From Paragorgia papillata (lineage: Eukaryota > Cnidaria > Anthozoa > Scleralcyonacea > Coralliidae): a stretch of DNA of 64,000 bases. The DNA lies in assembly GCA_035771165.1 (NCBI GenBank), contig JAWNZC010000216.1, forward strand, positions 1,858,501 through 1,922,500, read 5' to 3'. Below the pieces are notes generated by a model. That model searched no databases and had not been told where the DNA came from. It saw only the letters and a program-made list of their open reading frames with translations. Within the stretch, counting starts at the first letter, position 1; each line of letters starts with the position of its first letter. Both the position numbers and the translations under genes were made by a program. This document shows, piece by piece, positions 32,992 through 44,900 of this stretch.

Positions 32992-33381
32992 CAGTGGCGT
33001 GGTGGCAAGTTTCAACCTGGGGTGGCCATATTAGCTTTGGCGCACCCCCCCCCCCCCAAAAAAAAAGGGGGGAAACAAAAAGCTGTATTTGATAAATGAT
33101 CACATTTTTTGTTTTAAAATAACTGAAGTAGCAATATATAATATGACAACAAACAACGGGTTCCCTCAAAGACCACGCCAAAATCTAGAGTCTCTGATAT
33201 GCCATTTCCTGCATTTTGGAGTGAGATTTTACAGAATTCTGAAGATTATATTGAAGACCTACCTATACAAAGAAATTTTTGGCGCCCTTTCTAGTTTTGG
33301 CGCCCCTTCAGCAACCCCAGCTGGGGGGGGCCCTCCCTGCCACCACGCCATGGGGGGGCCCTCCCTGCCACCACGCCACTG
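32992..33381. mobile_element. hAT-like MITE
   Basis: Terminal inverted repeats CAGTGGCGTGGTGGCA (left) and TGCCACCACGCCACTG (right). CAGTGGCG-type ends are typical of hAT elements. Flanking octamers CTCTACGC and CTCTGGGT are compatible with a decayed 8-bp duplication. Contains a poly-C/poly-A stretch near 33045-33066. No transposase. Confidence 0.7.
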
Positions 33382-34511
33382 CTCTGGGTTCCGCGTTGTC
33401 TTTACAACGTAAAAATGCTTTTTCTACGTTGTCAACATAGCCATGACGGCATAAAGATTACTCTTGAATGGAATGGAATGGATTTATTGAACGGTTTCAG
33501 ATATACAGAATAATAGTGACGAGGAAGCCAAGACTAGAACAAAGAGCTTACTACTCAAATCAGTAGAGCGAGACATGGATGACTTTTTTATCGCTTGCGG
33601 AGTGTCACTTTTATTAACCGCGCCGGATCAATATTAGAGACCTTAAGATGAGATGCTAGGACGATACGGCGGTTAAAAAGCAATTCAAATTTTAGTATTA
33701 AAAAGAAGTCACGGTAAACTGACTACTGTATTCAATACTTGAAGCTTGTTTTATAATTTTCAAAGTGTTAAAACGGTTGCAGTGTCTGTGTTAAGGCAAT
33801 ATCAGACAACAGTTCTCATCACCCCATGCGAGTCAACGTCGTCCTGAAGACGTGAAAATGCTCTGAGTGGCGTTGTATACAGAGCGAGGACGGTGTTCAG
33901 ATTACTCTTGGGACTAGAAATTATTCATTATCTTTGTTTTGCAAGAAGAATGCTTTTGTTTGAAGGACGTCGTCCTCGAAGTTGCCGTCGTAGATCTTAA
34001 GGTCCCTAATATATCAAGGCAACGTTAAACTTGAAACGGAAGCAATAACAATGGAAAGTTACACCCCCTATTCGTTATTGATTTGCTCTGTCAAACGTTT
34101 CAAAACTCGAAAACAACTAGTTAGTCGCTAAACGCAAATGGTAGTAAGTGACTCGTATTTCATAACTGACTCAATGTACGGTCTCAATTTTGAAGTTTGC
34201 AGCTTCGAATTTGAATATAAAATAGTTTTGGCTAAAAAAAGTTGTCGCTTTAAGTCAAATCTGCACTGTTTACTTCAGTTTTTTTTATCGCTTCCAAAGT
34301 GTCAGTTTTATTAACCGCGGATCAATATTAAAGCAATCACGAGGTGTATTCTCATGTACCACGTGATAAACATCCAATTGTTAACTCGTAAACAAGCTAT
34401 CACGTGGTACATAAGCTTTCTTTACAGAGTTTGCATTATGTGGGTTTGAATTTTAATTATAACAATAGATGTATAGATATAGTGATATACAGATCGTGCA
34501 TGTAACACTAA
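33382..34511. other. Intergenic region with shared repeats, no gene
   Basis: GGAATGGAATGGATTTATTGAACGG at about 33466 looks like the tail of a minus-strand non-LTR element. 33790-34010 is the repeat seen at 25870. 34015-34085 (inverse) matches 56985-57050. TATTAACCGC and GGATCAATATTA occur twice (33612, 34308). Confidence 0.5.
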
Positions 34512-34513
34512 TA

Positions 34514-35781
34514 CACCTTTTCGATAATTACGTCACGCTTCCTAGTAATAATATACATGAAAAAATATCTCGACTGTGATTGGCTGATTCCAGTGCAGTT
34601 AATCCCAAACAACAGTGCAGAATTGTGTTATCACAGTGCAAAAATCTGTAATCACAGTGCAAAAATCTGTAATCACAGTGCAAAAATCTGTAATCACTAA
34701 GAACCAATCAAATTGATTGTACAGCGGATTTTTCTCGACACAAAACAAACAAAGATGGCGGCCAAGATTCGGCGGTTTTGGGGATAATTTGTTCAAATTT
34801 GAAGCTGGTTATGCTTTACTGTATTGCCAAGTGAAGTACCCATATTTGTTTATGGAAGAAGATGGCTAATAACGTGTAAACTATATATGGTAGAAATACA
34901 TCGTGTACGTATGTTGTTAGGCATTTCATAAGCTTTCATTTGGTGTATATATTTTTTTAAGTTTCTCATATGTTGTGTGTAACTTTTTAAAATGTCCAAA
35001 ATGTTCGCACCATATATTGCTCGTCGAGTAATAATAATGGACTTCTCACAACTGTTGTAGAATTTGGTCTGAGTTGTGAACAAAAACAAACATAACAAAT
35101 ATCCATCAGACCAAGATAATAGTACGTTTTCCCATTTTTAAAATACTTTCTCTTAAGCCCTAATCAAACGAGAACGCAAGTCATCGCCAGTTGGCAGTCA
35201 CGCTATCTCAGCCAGCCGCTCTGAATAGTTTCCCGAAAATATCATGTACCGTGACAAAGTTAAAACTTGTTTAAAACACTCATGAAACCTTTATTTTGTT
35301 AATTTGGGGAGTTCGAACGACCGCCACAGAAATTCTGACTGCCAACTTGCGATGACTTGCGTTCTCGTTTGATTAGGGCTTTAAGCTAGAAACTTGAAAG
35401 TTCTACCGCAAATGGCATTTTACAGTATCTTCTGTTTGATATGTGTTTCAAATTTGTGCGTTATGTATTTTAAAAACAATATCCGAAATTCTACAACAGT
35501 TGTGAGAAGTCCATTATTATTACTTGACGAGCAATATATGGTGCGAGCATTTTGGACATTTTAAAAAGTTACACACAACATAGAAACTTAAACTATACAC
35601 CAAATGAAAGCTTATGAAATGCCTAACAACATACGTACACGATGTATTTCTACCATATATAGTTTGGACGTTATTAGCCATCTTCTTCCATAAACAAATA
35701 TGGCGGGATTACTATCAAAATTGCGAAGCTTGGCCGGGGAGCCGCGTTTTCAAGAAGCGTGACGTAATTATCGAAAAGGTG
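34514..35781. mobile_element. 1.27-kb TIR element flanked by TA
   Basis: Ends CACCTTTTCGATAATTACG and its inverse, followed inward by a second inverted pair (34841-35065 and 35490-35702; CATATTTGTTTATGG ... CCATAAACAAATATG). TA flanks both ends. The left part has four CAGTGCAAAAATCTGTAAT-type units (34615-34695). A TTAA-flanked MITE (35157-35380) has been inserted between the arms. No transposase frame. Confidence 0.72.
35157..35380. mobile_element. TTAA-flanked MITE nested in the 1.27-kb element
   Basis: TTAA at 35153-35156 and 35381-35384. Ends GCCCTAATCAAACGAGAACG and CGTTCTCGTTTGATTAGGGC. Inner arms GTTGGCAGT / ACTGCCAAC. A second copy starts at 63806 and runs off the window. Confidence 0.78.
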
Positions 35782-36264
35782 TATAAATTGGGACCGTAAT
35801 TCGCAAAAGATCTTTGTATTTGTAACGAGCTACCCAATGAATAGACTTCACGACTTTCAGTCAGACAGAACCTCTCTTTATTTTAACAGTTTCGTTACTT
35901 TTATACTCTAGGCCCAAGTTGGGCGTTACAAACATATATAACCAAAACTGGCTTAAAAAGTTTTTTGAATGTAGCTTAAATGCTCATAACCCAATGTTTC
36001 GACACTCTGATCTGGTGTCTTCATCAGGGGCGATCGTTGTGTGAAGGAAAGTATAATATTTATTACTAAATGCGCACAGCTTAAGTTAATGCCAAACTAA
36101 CCGGGAAGATACGACCCATTAAAAACGGGAATATTTCAATGAATAATAAAGCGTTTAGCCCGAGAAATGTTTCTTTTCATTTTAAACAGTATGCAGTGCC
36201 TGGAATTCTCACCATTTCAGCGGGAGCATGCAGAAATACCGTTGTAGTTAGTTGTAAACTAATC

Positions 36265-37146
36265 TAAAACAGTCTGGTGTTAGACAGAGTAAAATAGTCT
36301 AGTGTTAGACAGAGTAAAATAGTCTGGTGTTAGACAGAGTAAAATAGTCTGGTGTTAGATAGAGTAAAATAGTCTGGTGTTAGACACAGTAAAATAGTCT
36401 GGTGTTAGACACAGTAAAATAGTCTGGTGTTAGACACAGTAAAATAGTCTGGTGTTAGACAGAGTAAAATAATCTGGTGTTTGACGGAGTAAAATAATCT
36501 GGTGTTAGACAGAGTAAAATAGTCTGGTATTAGACAGAGTGAAATAGTCTGATGTTAGACACAGTAAAATAGTCTGGTGTTAGACACAGTAAAATAGTCT
36601 GGTGTTAGACACAGTAAAATAGTCTGGTGTTAGACAGAGTAAAATAGTCTGGTGTTAGACACAGTAAAATAGTCTGGTGTTAGATAGAGTAAAATAGTCT
36701 GGTGTTAGACACAGTAAAATAGTCTGGTGTTAGACACAGTAAAATAGTCTGGTGTTAGACACAGTAAAATAGTCTGGTGTTAGACACAGTAAAATAGTCT
36801 GGTGTTAGACACAGTAAAATAGTCTGGTGTTAGGCAGAGTAAAATAGTTTGGTGTTAGACAGAGTAAAATAGTCTGGTGTTAGGCAGAGTAAAATAGTCT
36901 GGTGTTAGACAGAGTAAAATAATCTGGTGTTAGACACAGTAAAATAGTCTGGTGTTAGACACAGTAAAATAGTCTGGTGTTAGACAGAGTAAAATAGTCT
37001 GGTGTTAGACACAGTAAAATAGTCTGGTGTTAGACACAGTAAAATAGTCTGGTGTTAGACAGACCAAAATAGTCTGGTGTTAGACAGAGTAAAATAGTCT
37101 GGTGTTAGACAGAGTAAAATAGTCTGGTGTTAGACAGAGTAAAACA
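36265..37146. repeat. 25-bp minisatellite (TCTGGTGTTAGACAGAGTAAAATAG), gene D block 1
   Basis: About 35 units alternating AGACAGAGT and AGACACAGT forms, between the first and second copies of exon 2. It ends with AATGCGAATGAAAGGGTTA, then abruptly joins a second copy of the exon 2 acceptor. Confidence 0.95.
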
Positions 37147-37279
37147 ATAAAGTTGTCCCACAACAACAATGCGAATGAAAGGGTTAAAAAACATCATTTT
37201 AAACAGTATGCAGTGCCTGGAATTCTCACCATTTCAGCGGGAGCATGCAGAAATACCGTTGTAGTTAGTTGTAAACTAA

Positions 37280-37690
37280 TCTAAAACAGTCTGGTGTTAG
37301 ACAGAGTAAAATAGTCTAGTGTTAGACAGAGTAAAATAGTCTGGTGTTAGACAGAGTAAAATAGTCTGGTGTTAGATAGAGTAAAATAGTCTGGTGTTAG
37401 ACACAGTAAAATAGTCTGGTGTTAGACACAGTAAAATAGTCTGGTGTTAGACACAGTAAAATAGTCTGGTGTTAGACAGAGTAAAATAATCTGGTGTTTG
37501 ACGGAGTAAAATAATCTGGTGTTAGACAGAGTAAAATAGTCTGGTGTTAGACACAGTAAAATAGTCTGGTGTTAGACACAGTAAAATAGTCTGGTGTTAG
37601 ACAGACCAAAATAGTCTGGTGTTAGACAGAGTAAAATAGTCTGGTGTTAGACAGAGTAAAATAGTCTGGTGTTAGACAGAGTAAAACAAT
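37280..37690. repeat. 25-bp minisatellite, gene D block 2
   Basis: About 16 units. The order of unit variants is the same as in the first and last parts of block 1, so this is a tandem copy of exon 2 plus array with an internal deletion. Confidence 0.93.
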
Positions 37691-38099
37691 AAAGTTGTCC
37701 CACAACAACAATGCGAATGAAAGGGTTAAAAAACAACGTATTTTTCCGTTTGCAGATGGCATTTGCTCTTTTTTTCAACATAATAGGCATAATTGTGTCT
37801 GTTGCTGCAGTTGGAGTGAGTATTGTATTCACTATGCTCCTTGGCAACATCGTGGGACATTGTAATCAGGATGGTGACACGTGTACATGCAATGTAAATG
37901 ACGGCAGTGGCACTCCCACATCTGAAACTTGTAAGTCATGTTATCATAGCAACACCACCTTTAGAATAACTCACTCACTCACTCATCATGTTTTAGTAGT
38001 ACTGTTATTTCTATTTAGTCAGATAGTTAGTTTTTTGGGTTTTTTCCCTTTCTCTTAATTAAGTTGTAAAAATACTCTTCAGAAATTGGAGGCAATAAA

Positions 38100-38398
38100 G
38101 ATTTTGACTCACCCACTCACCCACTCACCCACTCACTCACTCACCCACTCACCCACTCACCCACTCACCCACTCACTCACTGCTTCACTCACCCACCCAC
38201 TCACCCACTCACCCACTCACTCACTCACTCACTCACTCACTCACTCACTCACCCACTCACTCACTCACTCACTCACTCACTCACTCACTCACTCACTCAC
38301 TCACTCACTCACTCACTCACTCACTCACTCACTCACTCACTCACTCACTCACTCACTCACTCACTCACTCACTCACTCACTCACTCACTCACTCACTC
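38100..38398. repeat. (CTCA)n/(CCCA) array, gene D
   Basis: Preceded by CTTCAGAAATTGGAGGCAATAAAG, which equals the 3' end of the retroelement family. The array is thus the tail of a 5'-truncated copy, and the next retroelement starts right after it. Confidence 0.93.
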
Positions 38399-38401
38399 CC
38401 G

Positions 38402-40538
38402 TGCAATTTCTGAAAGTATAACTATCGCTAGCAACGTACTTCCTCGTGTGAAATATAAAAGACACATCAAACCTTATTGGAACAAAATCTTAACATTTCT
38501 GAAAAATATGGTTTCTGAAACATATAAGTTATGGATAAATGAAGGTCGACCAAGAGGACGCAGCTATCAAACCTTCGTGGATTATAAAGAAGCCAAACGT
38601 ATGTTCCGGAAAGAACAAAGGAATTGCGTAGCAGCGTACGATGCAAAAGAGTACGAAGACATGGCAAGAGAAGCTGAACAGAATTACGATTCATTTTGGA
38701 GGATGATAAATTTACGAAAGCGAGGAAAGAAAGAACCATTGATTCTCGAAGTAAATGGGGAAATACTAGATAATCCGCAATGTATTGCTGAAAAGTGGGC
38801 AAATTACTTTGAAGACCTTCACAAGCCCAAACAACATGAACGATCTGATGACGTAAAACGTAAAGTGGAATCCATCGTTACTAGACAAAATGATCATGAA
38901 GACATCCTCGACTCGAAAATCTCCATAGCCGAATTAAAACAAGTGGTGACCAGCCTACCAAACGGTAAAGCGCCTGGTTTAGACGGGATATGCTATGAGC
39001 ATGTCAAAATGGGAGGTGAGATTCTGCTAAAACATCTTCAGCTGTTATTCAATGTCATTGTAATACTAGAGTACATTCCAGCGAGCTTCAAATTAGCAAT
39101 CAAGATACCAATACCAAAAGGTAGTAAAATACAATCCCGAACCTTTGATGATAACCGCGGTATAAGTCTTGTACCAGTCCTTGACAAGATTCTGCAAACA
39201 ATAGTCCTAAACAGAATATCTAAACGACCTAAATCAGTTATTCACTGCCTTCAAGGAGCCTATCAAAAGCAACAAGATGCTTTGACTACTGCATTCATGA
39301 TTGACGAAACAATAAAGAACTGCTGTGAAGAGGGAGATCAGGTTTATGCGTGCTTTGTAGACATCAGTAAGGCGTTTGACCGTATGTGGATTGACGCAAT
39401 GCTGTATAAACTTTACCATCATGCAAAAATACAGGGAAAATGTTGGCGTCTAATCAGAAATTGGTACATGGACATGAAGGAAGTGGTTTGCATTAATGGT
39501 TTCTATTCTCGGAGTTATACCTTATTGCAAGGCACACGGCAAGGTGGAATTCTTTCCCCTTGGTTATTTTTGGTTTATATAAATGATTTGATTACTGAAC
39601 TTGAACAAAGTGGTTGGGGAGTTTTCCTTTATCGAAAGTTTTACGGATCTCCAATGTTTGCTGATGACTTAACCGCCTTATCTAGGATTAAATATGGTCT
39701 TGAAAATCTATTGAAGTGCTTAGATGAATATGCTACAAAATGGCGGATCGTACTGAATATAAAAAAGACGGTCATACTGGTATTTGGGGAAAAGATAAAG
39801 AACACTTTACCAAATAGAGATTGGTTCCTTGGCGATGTTCCTCTTAAAGAAAAGAAAATATGGAAAAATTTGGGAAAGATTTGGCATGTTGATCCCACCA
39901 GTGCAGAACCAGTACAAAGTGCCTTAAGAAAGGGATTTGAAATCATAGCTGCGTTAGCAAGAATTGGGTGCCGTCCGGGAGCGTTGAATCCTAAAGTTTC
40001 AGCAAAATTATGGAAAAGCATTGCCTTGCCTTATCTGCTCTACGGGTGTGAGCTGTGGTATTTGAATGGACAACAAAGCAGGGACCTAGAAAAAGTCCTT
40101 AACATGTTTTGCAGAGTTGCACAATCCTTGCTTCCAGGTTCATCAGGATCAGCTGCGAGAGGTCTTTTGGGACTGCATAGCATTACAACTGAAATCAACA
40201 AGAGAAAACTGTATTTTCTAAGTAGAATTATTAACTCTGACATTTGTCTTGCTCACAGAAAGTTATTTGTGCGCAGACTTATCAGATGGAAATGGAAAAA
40301 CACGAAAATGTCAGGATTTATTCCAGATATCATGAAAGTCTTAGAAGATTTTGACCTATTGGGCTATGTTACTGACTTTATAAAGAATGATATACGCTGG
40401 AAATGGAAAGTTGACAATAGGGCAACAGGATTTATTCCTGATGTAATAAATATTTTAAGACGTTATGATCTATTTAATTTTATACAATACCCTAGTTGCT
40501 ATGCGTGTTTTCATTGGTTGTTGGCCATGATCTATTAG
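38402..40538 (+). CDS. Reverse transcriptase fragment of the (CTCA)n-tailed non-LTR element, gene D copy
   Basis: A 696-codon frame (38448-40538) begins in the linker between endonuclease and polymerase. Polymerase landmarks: NGKAPGLDG (about residue 171), FVDISKAFD (302), GTRQGGILSPWLF (361) and FADDLTALS (403), which hold the catalytic aspartates. Unlike the gene E copy it has no frameshift through the polymerase, but the endonuclease and ORF1 are missing. The C terminus is abnormal: the module RWKW...GFIPD..L..DLLGY is repeated once in divergent form and the usual zinc knuckle is absent. Similar over its length to the copy at 51041-53516. It lies where exon 4 of gene D should be. Confidence 0.85.
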
Positions 40539-41104
40539 AGGACAGACATATGGTCACGTCAGATCACGCGTCAGCTGACTTGCCTTTTTCCTTCTTCATG
40601 CCCCAAAATCCGGCAAGAGTTTCGACAAAGACCTTTTAAATTTGTATTGTATAAAACAAATAGATTCCATCTCTCTTCCTTTATTAATCCCCTTGTTCCG
40701 TCGTCTGCCTGTTCTCTCCCTCCCATAACATTTTACGGTTATATCTCTAGGACACCATTGTGGTTGTAGCTGGTGGAATACCAGTTCAAGGAGGAAGTAC
40801 AGTCGTTGTTCAATCGACTCAATCTACAATGCATGGCTACGCAGCCCCTCTACCAAGCCAACACTGTGGCGACGGCTTGCAGCTCGTGAGGAACATGGCT
40901 ATTTGATAACCAGACGGAAATCAATTCTCAAAGAACCATTTTTTGACATTCTACTTTGTAGGTCTTACAGGCCATAGGGCCTGAAGATGATGAAATAATA
41001 AGTATGTAGGAGTTTACGGCAGTTATGGGATGTATTAACCAGTATTCTTATCCTGGCGTAATATATACCTGTTATTAAAAAAAATAATTTCTACCATTAC
41101 CTGG

Positions 41105-41665
41105 CTGTTGTTACTCTTAAGTGAAAAGATGGATTTTCAATAATTAAATACTAACGTTTTGACCGGAGTCCTTCATCATTGTAAAAAGTAGAGTGTTGTG
41201 TAGGCAGTGTTTTAGATAGAGCGAAGTGAAAAGATGGTAAACTGCTGAGAATAGTTTTGATAACGAAATACTGACGTTTCAAGCAGGGCCCTTCATCAGA
41301 GTAAAAAGTAGAGTGTTGTGTAGGCAGTGTTTTAGATAGAGCGAAGTGAAAAGATGGTAAACTGCTGAGAATAGTTTTGATAACGAAATACTGACGTTTC
41401 AAGCAGGGCCCTTCATCAGAGTAAAAAGTAGAGTGTTGTGTAGGCAGTGTTTTAGATAGAACAAAGTGAAAAGATGGTAAACTGCTGAGAATAGTTTTGA
41501 TAACGAAATACTGACGTTTCAAGTAGAGCCCTTCATCAGAGTAAAAAGTAGAGTGCTGTGTAGGCAGTGTTTTAGATAGAGCGAAGTGAAAAGACGGTAA
41601 ACTGCTGAGAATAGTTTTGAGAACGAAATACTGACGTTTCAAGCAGAGCCCTCAATTCAGAGTAA
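41105..41665. repeat. 120-bp tandem repeat, about 4.5 copies, between genes D and E
   Basis: Very uniform units of the interspersed family, ending about 270 bases upstream of the start codon of gene E. Confidence 0.93.
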
Positions 41666-41937
41666 AATCGCATTTCACACTTTGGTATAATTGTTGACAG
41701 AGAACGCACGCGATTAGAATGTTTGTCGAAACGATTGTAATCACGTGACAATATTGGGCGTATTTAATTGGTTTATTTAGGTCACCTGCTGTTCTTAAAA
41801 TATTCTTGTAAACTGGGTATTTCTAGTGCGTATTTCCCGTTTCACTTTCAAGCCGAGACAAGCAAGTTCTGTTTCGATCGCAAGCGTGTCTCTCTCACTT
41901 GGTGTTTATTGCTACTCTCTGTTCAAGTCTTTTCAAG

Positions 41938-44900
41938 ATGGTGATGTCACGAAATACTGCGGTGGGCTCGATTGTGGTTGGTACAATCGAACTAACGTTT
42001 GGCATCGTAACGATCATCTGTGGAGCTGTGGCTGCTGGAAAGCTGTCTGGAGAAGTGGCAGCCAGCGCAGGACTTTGGGCCCTATACGTAAGTAACTTAG
42101 GACTAGGTCAAACGTCGCTCTTCTCATGCGCCGAACCTAATGCAAAGCAGCATAAACAAAGGATTTAGCTTATTATCATTATGTTCGGTAAGCGACGTTT
42201 GACCTAGGCCAAATATACCTTGGTTGAGATGTGGTTGAGATTGTCATCGTGCTGAGATTGCATGTATATCGATTTTTTTGATTTGATTTTTTTTGCCAGT
42301 TCGGACAGGAAAGAGTTAATGAAAACTTCCAGTATAAACTTGCGATACTGGAGTGAACTTTGCTGATGGTTGTCTTTTGCCACAACATTTTGATATTACC
42401 ACAGACCTATATAGGGGCTTTTCGAATGTTGTGATCAACAACGGGTTTACTATTGTTTGTCATCGCAATGATCCCGTATTTTCGCTGTATATATATCAAC
42501 CAAAATATCCGCCAATCTTCTATCGATATAAACATATTAATTTGGTACGTCCAAATAAGTCGTCATGCATGCATTCTGATTCACGAACGATTCCGTATGA
42601 TATTTTGAAGTAAAAATACAATTATTCAACGCAAGTAATGGATTTTATCCTGACAGTTTCATAAATCAGCCACAAAAAAGTTTCATAAATCAACCACAAA
42701 AAAGTTTCATTCTGGTCATAAAGTAGCAAACACTGTCTTTCCCACCGCAGAGTTCACATGAGACAAGGCCGGAAGATTTCGATACTGGCTGCGCCGGGAT
42801 CTCGCCTTAGTGGAATAAACATTTTCCGGAATGAATTTTCTATATTCGTTGCTCTCTGTGTCGTTTTAGTTGATGCTAACCATTTCAAATAACTTGCCAG
42901 CTGTTCTAATCTTCCTTTAATATCAAACGTCTGCCTATAGATTACAATCGTGTTGTCTTTTAATTCTACGTATGTTAATTCGCATGCTTGAATGAATTCT
43001 CAGGCTATGTGCACACGGTAACGTTTCCAAGCGTTTTCGTATTGTTTCAAGTAATAAGCTGATTGTTCTCGATTCCCTTGAGAACAGTTTAACAATACGA
43101 AAACGCTTGGAAACGTTCCGTGTCCACATATAGCCTAAGAATCCTGAATCCATTCTATTCAAGCGTACGAATTAACATAACATAAAATTAAGACATGGCA
43201 GACATTTGGTATTAAAAGATGATTATAACTGGGAAGTTATGGGTTATGATATAAATAGCTTCTAAAAGATACGCTCAACAGCGACGTTTTCTTCGGAACA
43301 GAATCGAGAATAAACGCAACGTTCTTCCGCGTTGTATTCATTCCACACATCACAGGGCGTCACAACGGGGAGTATTTCGACATTTTTTAGCAACTTATAT
43401 AAATGCAAATGTCTTTCGCATCTCATTATCTATTTGTTATTGTTATTTTGCTTTGATTGGCTTATTTTTGGTCACATGATTACCTTTCGTATATAAGCTC
43501 ATTGTCTGTTTACACTCTACGTTTCTCTCTGACGAAGGGCCTTCGCTCGAAACGTTAGATTCCTACGTTCTCTGTTTCGGCAGTATATCTAACCTAAGTT
43601 ACTATTATAAATACAGACCTTTCGAGCGACGAACACGTCTGCATAAGTACCGCTAGTCAATAGTTTCGTATATATATGATCGCAAACTCTCGCAAAGTTT
43701 CGCTATATAGTTTGACTAAGAATGACGTTTCGAGCGAAACCCTTCATCAGAGCAAAGTCTCTCTGACGAAAGACTTAGCGCGTAACGTCAAAACACTCTA
43801 CTTTTTACTCTGATGAAGGACTTCACTCGAAACGTCAGTATATCGTTATTAACACTAATCTCAGCAGTTTACCATCTTTTCACTTTGCTCTATCTAAAAC
43901 ACTGCCTACACAGCACTCTACTTTTTACTCTGATGAAGGGCTCTGCTTGAAACGTCAGTATTTCGTTATTAAAACTATTCTCAGCAGTTTACCATCTTTT
44001 CACTTTACCCTATCTAAAACACTGCCTACACAACACTACTTTTTTCACATTCCGGCAAGTATAATAATTACTATGCAGTACCAGAATACAAAGACATTCG
44101 CTCTTTTATCTTCTTGTAAACAGACAAATTTAAAAGGAATAAAATTAACAATAGTTGACCTTGCTATATTCTTATCAGTGCATGATATTGATTATTTTAG
44201 ACAATATAAATTATATTCAAAGAATGTTACAGGAACATTAAAGTGCCCCTGACCTCGACAGTTTTTATTGTCTTATTTGGGAGAACTTTTAAAATGATAA
44301 AGTAACTCCTTTGGAAGATTTTCGCTTTGTTTTTGAGATATTTCATTTTGTTTGATATGCAAATGTCCGGAATTTACGTCACGCATGCATGTTATTCATA
44401 ATTTAGTGTTTTTATTTGATGAACGCAAAGATATATAACATTCTCTGACTTAACTAAATTATGAATAACATGTGTGTGTGTTTCTCCCACAACACGAAAC
44501 TTCTCGATTTTAAAGGATTTCGTTGGAGAATGAAAGAGAAACACAAACTTCTTCGATAAGTCATTATGCATGTGCGACGTAAATTCCGGACATTTGCATG
44601 TCAAACAAAATGAAATATCTCAAAAACAAAGCGAAAAAGCGAAAATCTTCCAAAGAAGTTACTTTATCATTTTAAAAGTTCTTTCAAATGAGACAATAAA
44701 AACTGTCGAGGTCAGGGGCACTTTAACCGTACATAAACATCCCCGTCATTTCAAATTTCGAAGAATTTGTTTCAAACTTGAACTGGAAAATAATCGTGTA
44801 GAACACAGCAAGTACCAGAAATTTATGTAAATTACGCCACGCTACGATCAATAAATAAATTCTCAACGAAGCCAGGCGAAGAATCTGACATAGTTCAACG

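Larger units (their letters stand above)
36190..40906 (+). pseudogene. Gene D: partial copy of gene E with doubled exon 2
   Basis: Exon-like pieces are exon 2 at 36190-36246 and again at 37207-37263 (both 57 nt, identical, donor GTTAGT instead of GTAAGT), exon 3 at 37756-37930 (175 nt, phase 1, loop HCNQDGDTCTCN..SETC) and the tail exon at 40751-40906 (156 nt, TGA stop). No exon 1 was found between gene C and here. Exon 4 is missing: where gene E has it, D has a retroelement fragment followed directly by the intron 4 sequence before the tail exon. The tail lost six bases and its PPxY motif (APLPSQH versus APPPSYAQ in E). Duplication with E starts at about 35949 (matching 44909). Each exon is still open, so decay is structural. 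Transcription from another promoter cannot be excluded. Confidence 0.8.
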
